Source of the DNA: Bythopirellula goksoeyrii
GTDB lineage: Bacteria > Planctomycetota > Planctomycetia > Pirellulales > Lacipirellulaceae
Direction of reading: 5' to 3'
Assembly: GCF_008065115.1 (NCBI RefSeq)
Contig: NZ_CP042913.1
Coordinates: 4,629,278 to 4,693,277, forward strand
DNA length: 64,000 bases
Part shown: positions 25,371-33,395 of the stretch, one piece after another
How the letters are laid out: every line of letters starts with the position of its first letter
Numbering within the stretch: the stretch's first letter is position 1
Program-made: the position numbers and the translations under genes
Notes under the pieces: model-generated
What the model was told of the DNA's origin: nothing
Database searches by the model: none
What the model saw: only the letters and a program-made list of their open reading frames with translations

Positions 25371-26911
25371 AACGTGCCCTGTTAATATGTCTCATGTTGC
25401 TCCTGGTGGCCGTGTTTCCGCGCAGATCGAAGTTGTCTGGCGTGAGGGTAGGTTCCAAGAAGTTTACGGAGTCGGTCATATTGGGGGAGATTCTTACACA
25501 ACTCATCCGCTCAACGGGTCAACGTGCCAGCCATTTGTCTGAATTGGGGGGGACTACACTGGTATTCGACGCGCTGCGCCGAGGGGAGATCGACTTGTAT
25601 CCTGAATACACCGGCACGCTGATCGAAGAAATATTTTCAGGCTCGGACGCTAAAGACTTGGAAGATCTCTCGGTCTTATTGGAACAGCAAGGGGTTCTCA
25701 TCAGCAAACCGTTGGGCTTCAACAATAGCTATGCTCTGGCAGTCAACCGAGAGACCGCAGAAAAATACAATCTGGCCACGATCGCCGATCTGGCAGCCCA
25801 TGATAATTTGCGAATGGGGTTCAGCAATGAGTTTCTTGATCGCAAGGATGGTTGGAAGAATCTTCGCAAGCAATATGGCCTGCCCCAAGAAGAGGTCACG
25901 GGTTTAGACCATGACCTCGCGTATCGACAGCTCGAGTCAGGCGTCATCGACGTGATGGATGTCTACACGACCGATGCGCGCTTGGTGGGAATGGATCTCG
26001 TGCTGTTGGAGGATAACCGCTCCTACTTCCCGCGTTATGATGCGGTGGTGTTGTTTCGCTCTGACCTATCCGAGCGATTTCCTGAAGTCCCTCCACTGAT
26101 TGCAAAATTAGAATCACAGATCACTGCAGAAGAGATTCTCGATCTCAATGCGCAGGTGGAAACGGGTAAGATCCGCGAGCCGCAAGTGGCGGCTGATTTC
26201 TTGCTCGACCAGTTTTCGCTGGATGTGGAAGTTGCTGATCCTTCGGTGGCCAGCCAGATCTGGCAGCGTACTCTGGAACACTGCGATCTAGTACGCCGGT
26301 CGCTGATCCCGGCGATTTTTGCAGCGATTCCATTGGGGATTCTGGCGGCAAAGCGGCCCAAGTTGGGACAAGTGATTCTTGGCATAGTTGGTATCGTACA
26401 AACGATTCCTGCTCTGGCACTTCTGGTGTTGCTGATCGCCCCGGTTGCTTATCTGGGGCTTGGCACGCTGGGGGCGGGTTCAGCAACTGCGATAGTCGCT
26501 TTGTTTCTCTATAGTTTGCTCCCCATCGTGCGAAACACAGCTACAGGCTTGGCCGCAATCTCGCCAGAGTATGCTGAGTCGGCCACAGCCTTGGGGCTCT
26601 CGCCCATTTTTCGCCTGCTGCATATTGAATTGCCACTGGCGTCTCCTTCGATTCTGGCTGGCATCAAGACCGCTGCGATCCTAAACGTAGGCTTTGCTAC
26701 GCTGGGTGCCCTCGTGGGTGCGCGGGGGTATGGTCAGCCGATCCTGACAGGCATACGTTTAAACGACACAGGTCTGATCATGCAGGGGGCGATTCCGGCA
26801 GCCTGTATGGCGATTCTCTTGCAAGTTTTTTTTGAAGTGGGAGAACGGTGGTTTGTCCCCACCGGTCTGCAACCACTGTCTGTGAGCTCCAACGATGTCG
26901 AACCAAACTGA
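25367..26911 (+). CDS. fused substrate-binding protein and permease, OpuC/EgtU type
   Basis: A 514-residue fusion. Residues 1-20 are a signal/anchor helix. About 25-290 form an OpuAC-type binding domain (VGSKKFTESVILGEILTQLI, DLYPEYTGTLIEEIF, LDHDLAYRQLESGVIDVMDV, DAVVLFRSDL). About 305-500 form the permease domain with several membrane helices and the EAA loop SPEYAESATALGLSPIF. Known EgtU proteins of Firmicutes and Helicobacter are also permease/binding fusions specific for ergothioneine; to my recollection they carry the permease first, whereas here the binding domain is first. It overlaps the ATPase gene by 4 bases and egtB by 17. The specificity is inferred from the operon. Confidence 0.88.
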   Translation: MKRALLICLMLLLVAVFPRRSKLSGVRVGSKKFTESVILGEILTQLIRSTGQRASHLSELGGTTLVFDALRRGEIDLYPEYTGTLIEEIFSGSDAKDLEDLSVLLEQQGVLISKPLGFNNSYALAVNRETAEKYNLATIADLAAHDNLRMGFSNEFLDRKDGWKNLRKQYGLPQEEVTGLDHDLAYRQLESGVIDVMDVYTTDARLVGMDLVLLEDNRSYFPRYDAVVLFRSDLSERFPEVPPLIAKLESQITAEEILDLNAQVETGKIREPQVAADFLLDQFSLDVEVADPSVASQIWQRTLEHCDLVRRSLIPAIFAAIPLGILAAKRPKLGQVILGIVGIVQTIPALALLVLLIAPVAYLGLGTLGAGSATAIVALFLYSLLPIVRNTATGLAAISPEYAESATALGLSPIFRLLHIELPLASPSILAGIKTAAILNVGFATLGALVGARGYGQPILTGIRLNDTGLIMQGAIPAACMAILLQVFFEVGERWFVPTGLQPLSVSSNDVEPN

Positions 26912-28178
26912 AACCGTATCTATCCCTACGAATCTTGCTAAGCGTTTCGCGGCAGTGCGGCTCTTTACGGAACAAATATGCGAAACACTTCAGGCTGAAG
27001 ATTGTTGTATCCAGTCGATGCCGGATGCCAGTCCTATTCGGTGGCACCTAGCTCATACGACTTGGTTCTTCGAGACGTTTCTACTGAAGGCAGATCCCAG
27101 CTATCGAGTGTTCGATGACCACTACGAAGTCTTGTTCAACTCGTATTACAATGCGGTCGGAGAACAATTCCCTCGTGCCTTGCGAGGGATGCTGTCGCGA
27201 CCTACGGTTGCTCAGGTTTACGACTATCGGCACAAAGTAGACCAATGCGTTGCAGATTGGTTTACAAATGGACGGATCGAGGCGGATCCTCAGCTCGCGC
27301 GAGTGGTTGAATTGGGACTGAACCACGAGCAGCAACATCAGGAGTTGATTCTCACGGATGTGAAGCATCTCTTTTCCTTGAATCCACTGCTGCCTACTTT
27401 CCGCACCGGCACACAGCCATCTACCACGAATGTGACCTCAGAATGTGACTGGATCGATTTTGAGGAAGGTCAGCACAGAATCGGCAATGCCGGTGAAGGT
27501 TTTTCCTACGACAATGAAAGTCCGCTACATCGTGTGTTTTTGGAATCGTTTGCGATTGCCAGTCGTCCGGTGACCAGCGGCGAGTTTCTGAAGTTTATCA
27601 CAGACGATGGCTATTCTCGCCCAGAGTATTGGCTATCCGAAGGGTGGCGACAGGTGCAAGACCGCGGTTGGCGGCATCCGCAGTATTGGTATCAGGAATG
27701 TGGTGAATGGCAGGAATTTACGTTGGCTGGTCTACGCCTGCTCGATCCTTCTGCACCAGTTGCCCATGTCAGTTACTTCGAGGCAGACGCTTATGCCCGT
27801 TGGGCAGGTGCGCGTCTTCCAACCGAGGCGGAATGGGAAGTGGCTGCCGAGGAGGTTCCCATCGAAGGAAACTTTGCTGACTCGCTCTTGGCCGCAGGAC
27901 AAGCGATCCATCCCAGTAGTCGCATCGACGAGAAAGGACCACTCGATCACCTGTTCGGCGATGTGTGGGAATGGACCGCCAGTCAGTATACGGCCTACCC
28001 GGGTTATCAGCCTCCGCCCGGTGCCTTGGGTGAGTACAACGGCAAGTTCATGTGCAATCAGTTCGTACTGCGCGGCGGATCGTGCGCGACATCATCGGAT
28101 CATATCCGTCGCACCTATCGCAATTTTTTCCCACCAGAGGCACGGTGGCAGTTTTCGGGGTTTCGATTGGCGCGGTAG
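26895..28178 (+). CDS. egtB: ergothioneine synthase EgtB (sulfoxide synthase)
   Basis: A 427-residue non-haem iron enzyme. The N-terminal DinB-like domain supplies iron ligands in RWHLAHTTWFFE (residues 49-60) and NHEQQHQE (143-150). The C-terminal FGE-sulfatase domain (about 185-427) shows RPVTSGEFLKF, RLPTEAEWEVAAE, GDVWEWTASQY and the closing FVLRGGSCATSSDHIRRTYR. EgtB joins hercynine to cysteine or gamma-glutamylcysteine with oxygen. The ATG lies inside the end of the transporter gene, so it is translationally coupled. With egtD four genes upstream only the C-S lyase step (EgtE) is missing locally. Confidence 0.94.
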   Translation: MSNQTETVSIPTNLAKRFAAVRLFTEQICETLQAEDCCIQSMPDASPIRWHLAHTTWFFETFLLKADPSYRVFDDHYEVLFNSYYNAVGEQFPRALRGMLSRPTVAQVYDYRHKVDQCVADWFTNGRIEADPQLARVVELGLNHEQQHQELILTDVKHLFSLNPLLPTFRTGTQPSTTNVTSECDWIDFEEGQHRIGNAGEGFSYDNESPLHRVFLESFAIASRPVTSGEFLKFITDDGYSRPEYWLSEGWRQVQDRGWRHPQYWYQECGEWQEFTLAGLRLLDPSAPVAHVSYFEADAYARWAGARLPTEAEWEVAAEEVPIEGNFADSLLAAGQAIHPSSRIDEKGPLDHLFGDVWEWTASQYTAYPGYQPPPGALGEYNGKFMCNQFVLRGGSCATSSDHIRRTYRNFFPPEARWQFSGFRLAR

Positions 28179-28247
28179 GTGGGGGACGTTTGAAGTGCGC
28201 GCTCTGCTGCGCTGGAGCTCCGCATCGCGGTTAACGGGATTGCGATT

Positions 28248-28955
28248 TCATTGAGTAGTCCCGCCTCGTTTCTGGTAGGTCTCCATGATCTTTGAGGGAT
28301 GGGCTGCGATGATGCCTTCTTTGCGGAGTTTGTCCACTACGTCGGCTCCGAGGATTCCTTGTACTTTCATGTGCAGTTGGGGGGAATTTTCGAACAAGGT
28401 TCGTAGTTTTTCCACGGGCCAAGAGAGATACTCTGTCGGAAGAACGGTGACCACCCTCGCACTGGCGACTTGTTCTGTCAAGAATCCCATCTCACCAACG
28501 AATTGGTGTGAAACAACTTCGGCGACCGATCGACCATCGACTTCGATGCGGCCCCGGCCATTGGCAATCAGTAATAATTCAGAAACGGGTTGGTCTTGCT
28601 GCATCAAGACTTCTCCCTCTCTGGCTTTTTTCCATTCAGCGACGGACAAGAGTTTAGTGAACTCCCGTGGTTGGAGTGAACGGAAAATCGTTCTATAGAG
28701 CCGTAATTCTTCCTCTCCTAGGAAAACAGGACGTCGCTCCAAGATCAACAATCCGATCTGAAATAGGTTTACGGCAATGAAAATCGACTGCCAGGCAATC
28801 GGTTCGTACAAAGGAGTCGCACTACAGCAGAAATAGTAGGGCAAGAGGCAGAACATCGCGGCCACCATCAATATCCGGAGCCAGAGCACATCGCGGACCG
28901 AATAGGCGACGAGATAAAGGATGTTCCCCAGATGGAGCAGATTGGTCATGGTCAT
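28248..28955 (-). CDS. membrane protein with Popeye-like helices and a cyclic-nucleotide-binding domain
   Basis: A 235-residue protein. Three hydrophobic segments lie in residues 4-72 (LHLGNILYLVAYSVRDVLWL, a middle helix RILMVAAMFCLLPYYF, then SIFIAVNLFQIGLLIL). Residues 95-190 form a cNMP-binding beta barrel (LQPREFTKLLSV, MQQDQPVSELLLIANGRGRI, VGEMGFLTEQVASARVVTV). The layout matches the bacterial Popeye-domain proteins, small membrane-bound cAMP-sensor-like proteins. The phosphate-binding cassette reads VGEMGFLTEQVASARV, close to the GExALL...PRxA consensus but with A in place of the arginine-preceding P. It converges with egtB, with a 69-base gap. Ligand and partner are unknown. Confidence 0.82.
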   Translation of the reverse strand: MTMTNLLHLGNILYLVAYSVRDVLWLRILMVAAMFCLLPYYFCCSATPLYEPIAWQSIFIAVNLFQIGLLILERRPVFLGEEELRLYRTIFRSLQPREFTKLLSVAEWKKAREGEVLMQQDQPVSELLLIANGRGRIEVDGRSVAEVVSHQFVGEMGFLTEQVASARVVTVLPTEYLSWPVEKLRTLFENSPQLHMKVQGILGADVVDKLRKEGIIAAHPSKIMETYQKRGGTTQ

Positions 28956-29124
28956 TCCCTTGCGAAGTGACAGATCGAACTTGGTCTATTTTTACCCGCG
29001 CGAGGGAGTATTTCCCAGAGGAGGGCTTGGGGATTCACAAGTTCTTCCCTAATCGCCGCATCTGGAATGCCACGGTTGCGGTAAGTTCAGTCATCGCCTT
29101 CGGTGACGGAGGAGAGAAATCCAG

Positions 29125-30891
29125 TCACACCCCGAAATAGGCGATCGCTGTCCAACCCACGAGCGCCAGGAAGGCGGCTTGCATGGCGACGGGGATTTGG
29201 GTGGTAACATGATCCATCAAATCGGCACCTGTACACATCGAACTCAAAATCGTGGTGTCGGAGATGGGCGAGCATTGGTCGCCAAAGACCCCGCCGTTGA
29301 GGCAGGCAGCAAAACAGATCGACATGAAAAGTTCTGGATGGGCAAGGTTCTGATTGATGGCCACAGCATGGGCCAAGGGAAGTACCAATGGGAGAGTTAC
29401 GGCGAAGGTCGCCCAACTGGTGCCGGTGGAAAAGGCAATCACTACGGCGATCAAAAATGCCGTGCCTGGCAGCAACCAATGCCACTGAAGGGCACCCAAC
29501 AGGGAAACCAGATAGCGCCCGCCGCCGACATCCTGCGAAAGTTGCCCGATAGTAATCGCCAGTAGCAAGATCACGCTGCCAAGAATGACCCCTTTCTGCC
29601 CGTCCAGAATGGCCGTGATGATTTGGCGGAGGTTCATTCCTTTCAGCCAAGCCATGATTGCCGCCAACACGAGCGCGGTGCCAAAGGCCCACAATACTTC
29701 GGGAGAACCGTAGAGATAGTACGTTCCCACCGCGACCGTGAGCAGAGTGATCAGGGGCAATACGAAATCCAGAATATTGGGGGCATATCCTGCCGGAACA
29801 AATTTGTATCCTGGATCGTCGCCGGCGAGAGGCTCGGCAGTCGGGGCATTGAGTTGGCCGGTTTCTCTTGCTCTTTGACGAGCGGCTTTGAGTTTCTTGG
29901 GAAGCAAAGGATGCTTATCCAGTGCGATTAGTAAAGTAAAGAGAACTGAGAAAATCGCGTAGAAGCTCAGAGGAATCGCTCGGAAGAAAAAAGCTACGCG
30001 ATCTGTCTCGGTTGCTAGATACGAAACTCCTATCACTCCCATGAACGCCTGCACGTAGATCGGCCAGGCATTGAAGGCTAACAGGATTGCAATCGGCGAC
30101 GAGGTGGCATCGACGATGAGCGATAGTTCTTCATGCGAAACGTTTTCTTCATCGGCAAGCGGCCGGACGGTCGTGCCAACCAATACGGCGCTGATCGAAC
30201 CTCCCTGAAAGAAGATCACGCCGAGCATCCAAGCCACAAGTTTGGCGGAGCGCGGTCCACGAACAAAGTGGGCTGCCATGTAGTCCGCAAAGGCTTCTGA
30301 AGCACCAGTCTTAGCCCAGACCCCCATCAAACCTCCCAGCAGCCACAGATACAACACAAGAATCGTGGCAGCCGTTTTCGTTCCGATGGATGGAATGAGC
30401 ACACCACCTAAGACATTGAACTCGCCGATCAACATGGCGCCGACGACGATTCCTGCCAACAGCGCAGAGATCGGCTCCTTGGTCATCCAGCAAAGAACGA
30501 TTGCCGTGAGAGCCGGTAAAAAGGACCAGAATCCCCAATGCCGATAGGCAAACTGCTGAAAGTATTGTTTCCCCTGATCTCCCCCAGCTTGAGGTTGTTC
30601 ATAGACGAATTGCTCGACCGACTTCGGCATGCCTCCTTCTCTATGCAAGGCCGACAACTTGTCAACAGTTAGCGGCGAATCAGCCAATGGAATAGCCGTA
30701 TCAACGTCAACCTGTTCACCACCGAGTACGACAAACTGGCTACCGAGGTCGTCAGTCTCGACCGTCAGAGGGGTTTGTTCGACCGTCCAAGTTGGTGGCG
30801 TGCGGACGCCAACGATGATGGCAGCGACAAACGCTGTGAGGAAAACCCATAGCGCTGGGCTCTTGAATTGACTTGCTCCCCAGGACATCAT
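29125..30891 (-). CDS. NhaC-type Na+/H+ antiporter
   Basis: A 588-residue membrane protein with about 12 helices. After an N-terminal helix (13-30) there is a non-membrane insert of roughly 80 residues (30-115), then repeated transport helices. IGEFNVLGGVLIPSIGTKTA, the central FFQGGSISAVLVGTTVRPLA, and FAACLNGGVFGDQCSPISDT are typical of the NhaC family, the last being the conserved GDxxSPxSDT element. It exchanges sodium for protons and keeps cytoplasmic pH and sodium low, fitting a marine or brackish cell. It is divergent from the SLC12-like gene, with 219 bases between them. Confidence 0.9.
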   Translation of the reverse strand: MMSWGASQFKSPALWVFLTAFVAAIIVGVRTPPTWTVEQTPLTVETDDLGSQFVVLGGEQVDVDTAIPLADSPLTVDKLSALHREGGMPKSVEQFVYEQPQAGGDQGKQYFQQFAYRHWGFWSFLPALTAIVLCWMTKEPISALLAGIVVGAMLIGEFNVLGGVLIPSIGTKTAATILVLYLWLLGGLMGVWAKTGASEAFADYMAAHFVRGPRSAKLVAWMLGVIFFQGGSISAVLVGTTVRPLADEENVSHEELSLIVDATSSPIAILLAFNAWPIYVQAFMGVIGVSYLATETDRVAFFFRAIPLSFYAIFSVLFTLLIALDKHPLLPKKLKAARQRARETGQLNAPTAEPLAGDDPGYKFVPAGYAPNILDFVLPLITLLTVAVGTYYLYGSPEVLWAFGTALVLAAIMAWLKGMNLRQIITAILDGQKGVILGSVILLLAITIGQLSQDVGGGRYLVSLLGALQWHWLLPGTAFLIAVVIAFSTGTSWATFAVTLPLVLPLAHAVAINQNLAHPELFMSICFAACLNGGVFGDQCSPISDTTILSSMCTGADLMDHVTTQIPVAMQAAFLALVGWTAIAYFGV

Positions 30892-31110
30892 CGACGGTTC
30901 TCAGGCTTCTTGATTCGATTGAAAACAGACTGCTCACTATCTTAGTGCTTATCCCAAAACTCGGAAGACCACTACCAGCAGACTTCGCTTCTGTGGCCTC
31001 CGGTAAGGACTCTAAAACCTTTTTTCCGAAGTGTATTGTACCGAAATGGTAATAATCGCTACGATCTGCGTAGCTCAAGAGCGGTGTTACTCGTTCTCAA
31101 GGAAGTGATC

Positions 31111-33363
31111 ATGGCGGCAGAGGATTCGGGTATCGATAATAACGAGAAGAAGTTTGGGGCATTTGGAGGCGTTTTTACCCCCTGCACGCTCACGATCCTG
31201 GGCGTCATCATGTTTCTGCGGTTCGGCCAAGTGGTGGGACAAGCGGGATTCTATAGCGCGATCGTCATTGTCTTAGCTTCGAAGGTCATCACGACTCTCA
31301 CGAGTCTCTCACTATCGGCGATCGCGTCGAATACGCGGGTCCGGGGTGGAGGGGCCTACTATATTATCAGTCGTAGCCTAGGAGTCGAATTCGGCGGAGC
31401 CATCGGCATCGTGTTCTTTCTCGCCCAGGCTATCTCTGTGGCCATGTATGTCATCGGGTTTACCGAGGCCCTGGCCAGTACATTTCCATCATTGGCTGAC
31501 GACACACTGGCCATAGCTACGTTTGTCAACATTGTTACATTTGTCTGCGTCTATATTGGTGCGGGATGGACAATCAAAGTGCAGTACGCAATTCTCGCAG
31601 TGCTGGGAGCCGCATTGGCTTCGTTCTACGTGGGGACGGTAGGCAACTTTTCGATGAGCGAGTTTAAGACGAACCTCTTACCTCACTACACCGAGGGGGA
31701 GAATTTCTTTTCTGTCTTTGCCCTCTTCTTCCCAGCTGTGACTGGCATCATGGCAGGGGCCAACATGTCGGGTGATCTCAAGAACCCGGCCCACTCGATC
31801 CCACGAGGCACTTTGGCTGCGGTGGCCGTCACGGCAGTAGTCTATCTTTCCATGGCGTTCTTACTCGCCGGCGTGAGCACGCACGAAGAACTGATTACCA
31901 ATAACTTGATCGTTCGTGAAGTATCGCGATGGCCCGTGCTGATTACTGCGGGTGTTTTTGCTGCAACGCTTTCAAGTGCATTAGGATCGATGATGGGTGC
32001 CCCGCGCATCATGCAAGCCTTCGCACGGGATGAAATATTCTCATGGCTGAATTTTTTCGGGACCGCGAGCGGGAAGTCTCACGAACCACGGCGCGCTACC
32101 GTGCTGACGTTTATCATTGCCCAGTGCTGCGTACTCTTAGGTGATCTTGATGCGATAGCTCCAATCATCACCATGTTCTTCATGATTACATACGGTTTAC
32201 TGAATCTGGCAACTTTTTACGAAGCGGTTACCAAGAATCCCAGCTATCGACCAACGTTTCGGTATTGCCACTGGTCGCTTTCTTTTTTGGGAGCCTTGGG
32301 TTGCCTGGGGGTCATGCTTCTTATCAATTGGCCTGTGGCGTTGGGTTCAATCGTTGCAATGGCCGCCATTTATGGCTCGATTCAATATCGTGAGATCGAG
32401 GCGCGTTGGGGTGATCTCCAAGGGGGTGTTGCCTTCGAGCGAGCTCGTCGGGCACTATTGAGACTCGAAGACACTGCCTACCATCCTAAGAATTGGCGAC
32501 CTGTGGTGTTGGCGCTGTCCAGTAGTGCCTGGCACCGACCCCATTTGGCCATCTACGGACAATGGCTCACATCGGGTCACGGAGTTCTAACCTTGGCTCA
32601 GGTCATTTGTGGTGACGTGGAGAAGCACGCCGAACGGCGAGACAGCTACGAACGCTCTTTGCGCAAATTTATCGAGAAAGAGGAACTCCAAGCGTTCTCG
32701 GCTGTAGTTGTTGACGCCTATCTATCCGACGGCATCGAATCGCTCGTCCAGTGCCATGGCCTTGGAGGATTGAAGCCCAATACTGTTCTAATCGGCTGGC
32801 CGAAGACTGAATCCAAGTCTGAAGCGTTCGGCGCAACATTGCGTTTGGTCGCTAGATTGAACCGCAGCATGATCTGTGCGCGGCTGCTATTGGACGAGGA
32901 AATCTCCGATGGCCAATATGCTACTGAGGACCGCGAAGCGATGCTTGCCGAGGCCTGGGAAATTCCCAATGGAACGATCGATGTCTGGTGGCGGGGAAAA
33001 AAGAATGGTGCATTGATGATGCTGCTTGCGCACATGCTGCATCAGAATCCTGACTGGCGGCACAACTCCATCCGCGTCATCCGGATTGTTCCCAGCGAAG
33101 AAGCCGTCGAAGAAGTTCGTGAGCACATCGTGCAGCTAGCAGCCATATCACGCATCCGCGTGGAACCCATCGTGCTAGTCGCAGAAAATGTTCCTCTGGC
33201 GATTCAAGTGACCTCACAAAATGCGGCCGTCGTACTGCTGGGATTCGAATCCCCCGCAGAAGGTGAGGAGGCCGATTTTTATCAACGCATGGAATCTCTG
33301 ATCGGAGCGCTACCCCGAGTGCTTTTTGTGGATAGCGCCGGAGGGATGGAGTTGGAATCGTAG
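31111..33363 (+). CDS. SLC12-like cation-chloride cotransporter / amino-acid permease
   Basis: A 750-residue protein. Residues about 20-455 hold 12 membrane helices of the APC superfamily, starting GGVFTPCTLTILGVIMFLRF, with the discontinuous-helix signatures RGGGAYYIISRSLGVEFGGA and PAVTGIMAGANMSGDL. The last 290 residues are a cytoplasmic alpha/beta domain, as in eukaryotic and bacterial Na-K-Cl cotransporters. ATG 31111 with GGAAG upstream is preferred to the earlier frame start at 31036. The ions carried are not determinable here; K+/Cl- or Na+/K+/Cl- is the family norm. It is divergent from the antiporter. Confidence 0.88.
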   Translation: MAAEDSGIDNNEKKFGAFGGVFTPCTLTILGVIMFLRFGQVVGQAGFYSAIVIVLASKVITTLTSLSLSAIASNTRVRGGGAYYIISRSLGVEFGGAIGIVFFLAQAISVAMYVIGFTEALASTFPSLADDTLAIATFVNIVTFVCVYIGAGWTIKVQYAILAVLGAALASFYVGTVGNFSMSEFKTNLLPHYTEGENFFSVFALFFPAVTGIMAGANMSGDLKNPAHSIPRGTLAAVAVTAVVYLSMAFLLAGVSTHEELITNNLIVREVSRWPVLITAGVFAATLSSALGSMMGAPRIMQAFARDEIFSWLNFFGTASGKSHEPRRATVLTFIIAQCCVLLGDLDAIAPIITMFFMITYGLLNLATFYEAVTKNPSYRPTFRYCHWSLSFLGALGCLGVMLLINWPVALGSIVAMAAIYGSIQYREIEARWGDLQGGVAFERARRALLRLEDTAYHPKNWRPVVLALSSSAWHRPHLAIYGQWLTSGHGVLTLAQVICGDVEKHAERRDSYERSLRKFIEKEELQAFSAVVVDAYLSDGIESLVQCHGLGGLKPNTVLIGWPKTESKSEAFGATLRLVARLNRSMICARLLLDEEISDGQYATEDREAMLAEAWEIPNGTIDVWWRGKKNGALMMLLAHMLHQNPDWRHNSIRVIRIVPSEEAVEEVREHIVQLAAISRIRVEPIVLVAENVPLAIQVTSQNAAVVLLGFESPAEGEEADFYQRMESLIGALPRVLFVDSAGGMELES

Positions 33364-33395
33364 GAAACGAACCCCCTAAAGTGAAACGGACGCTT

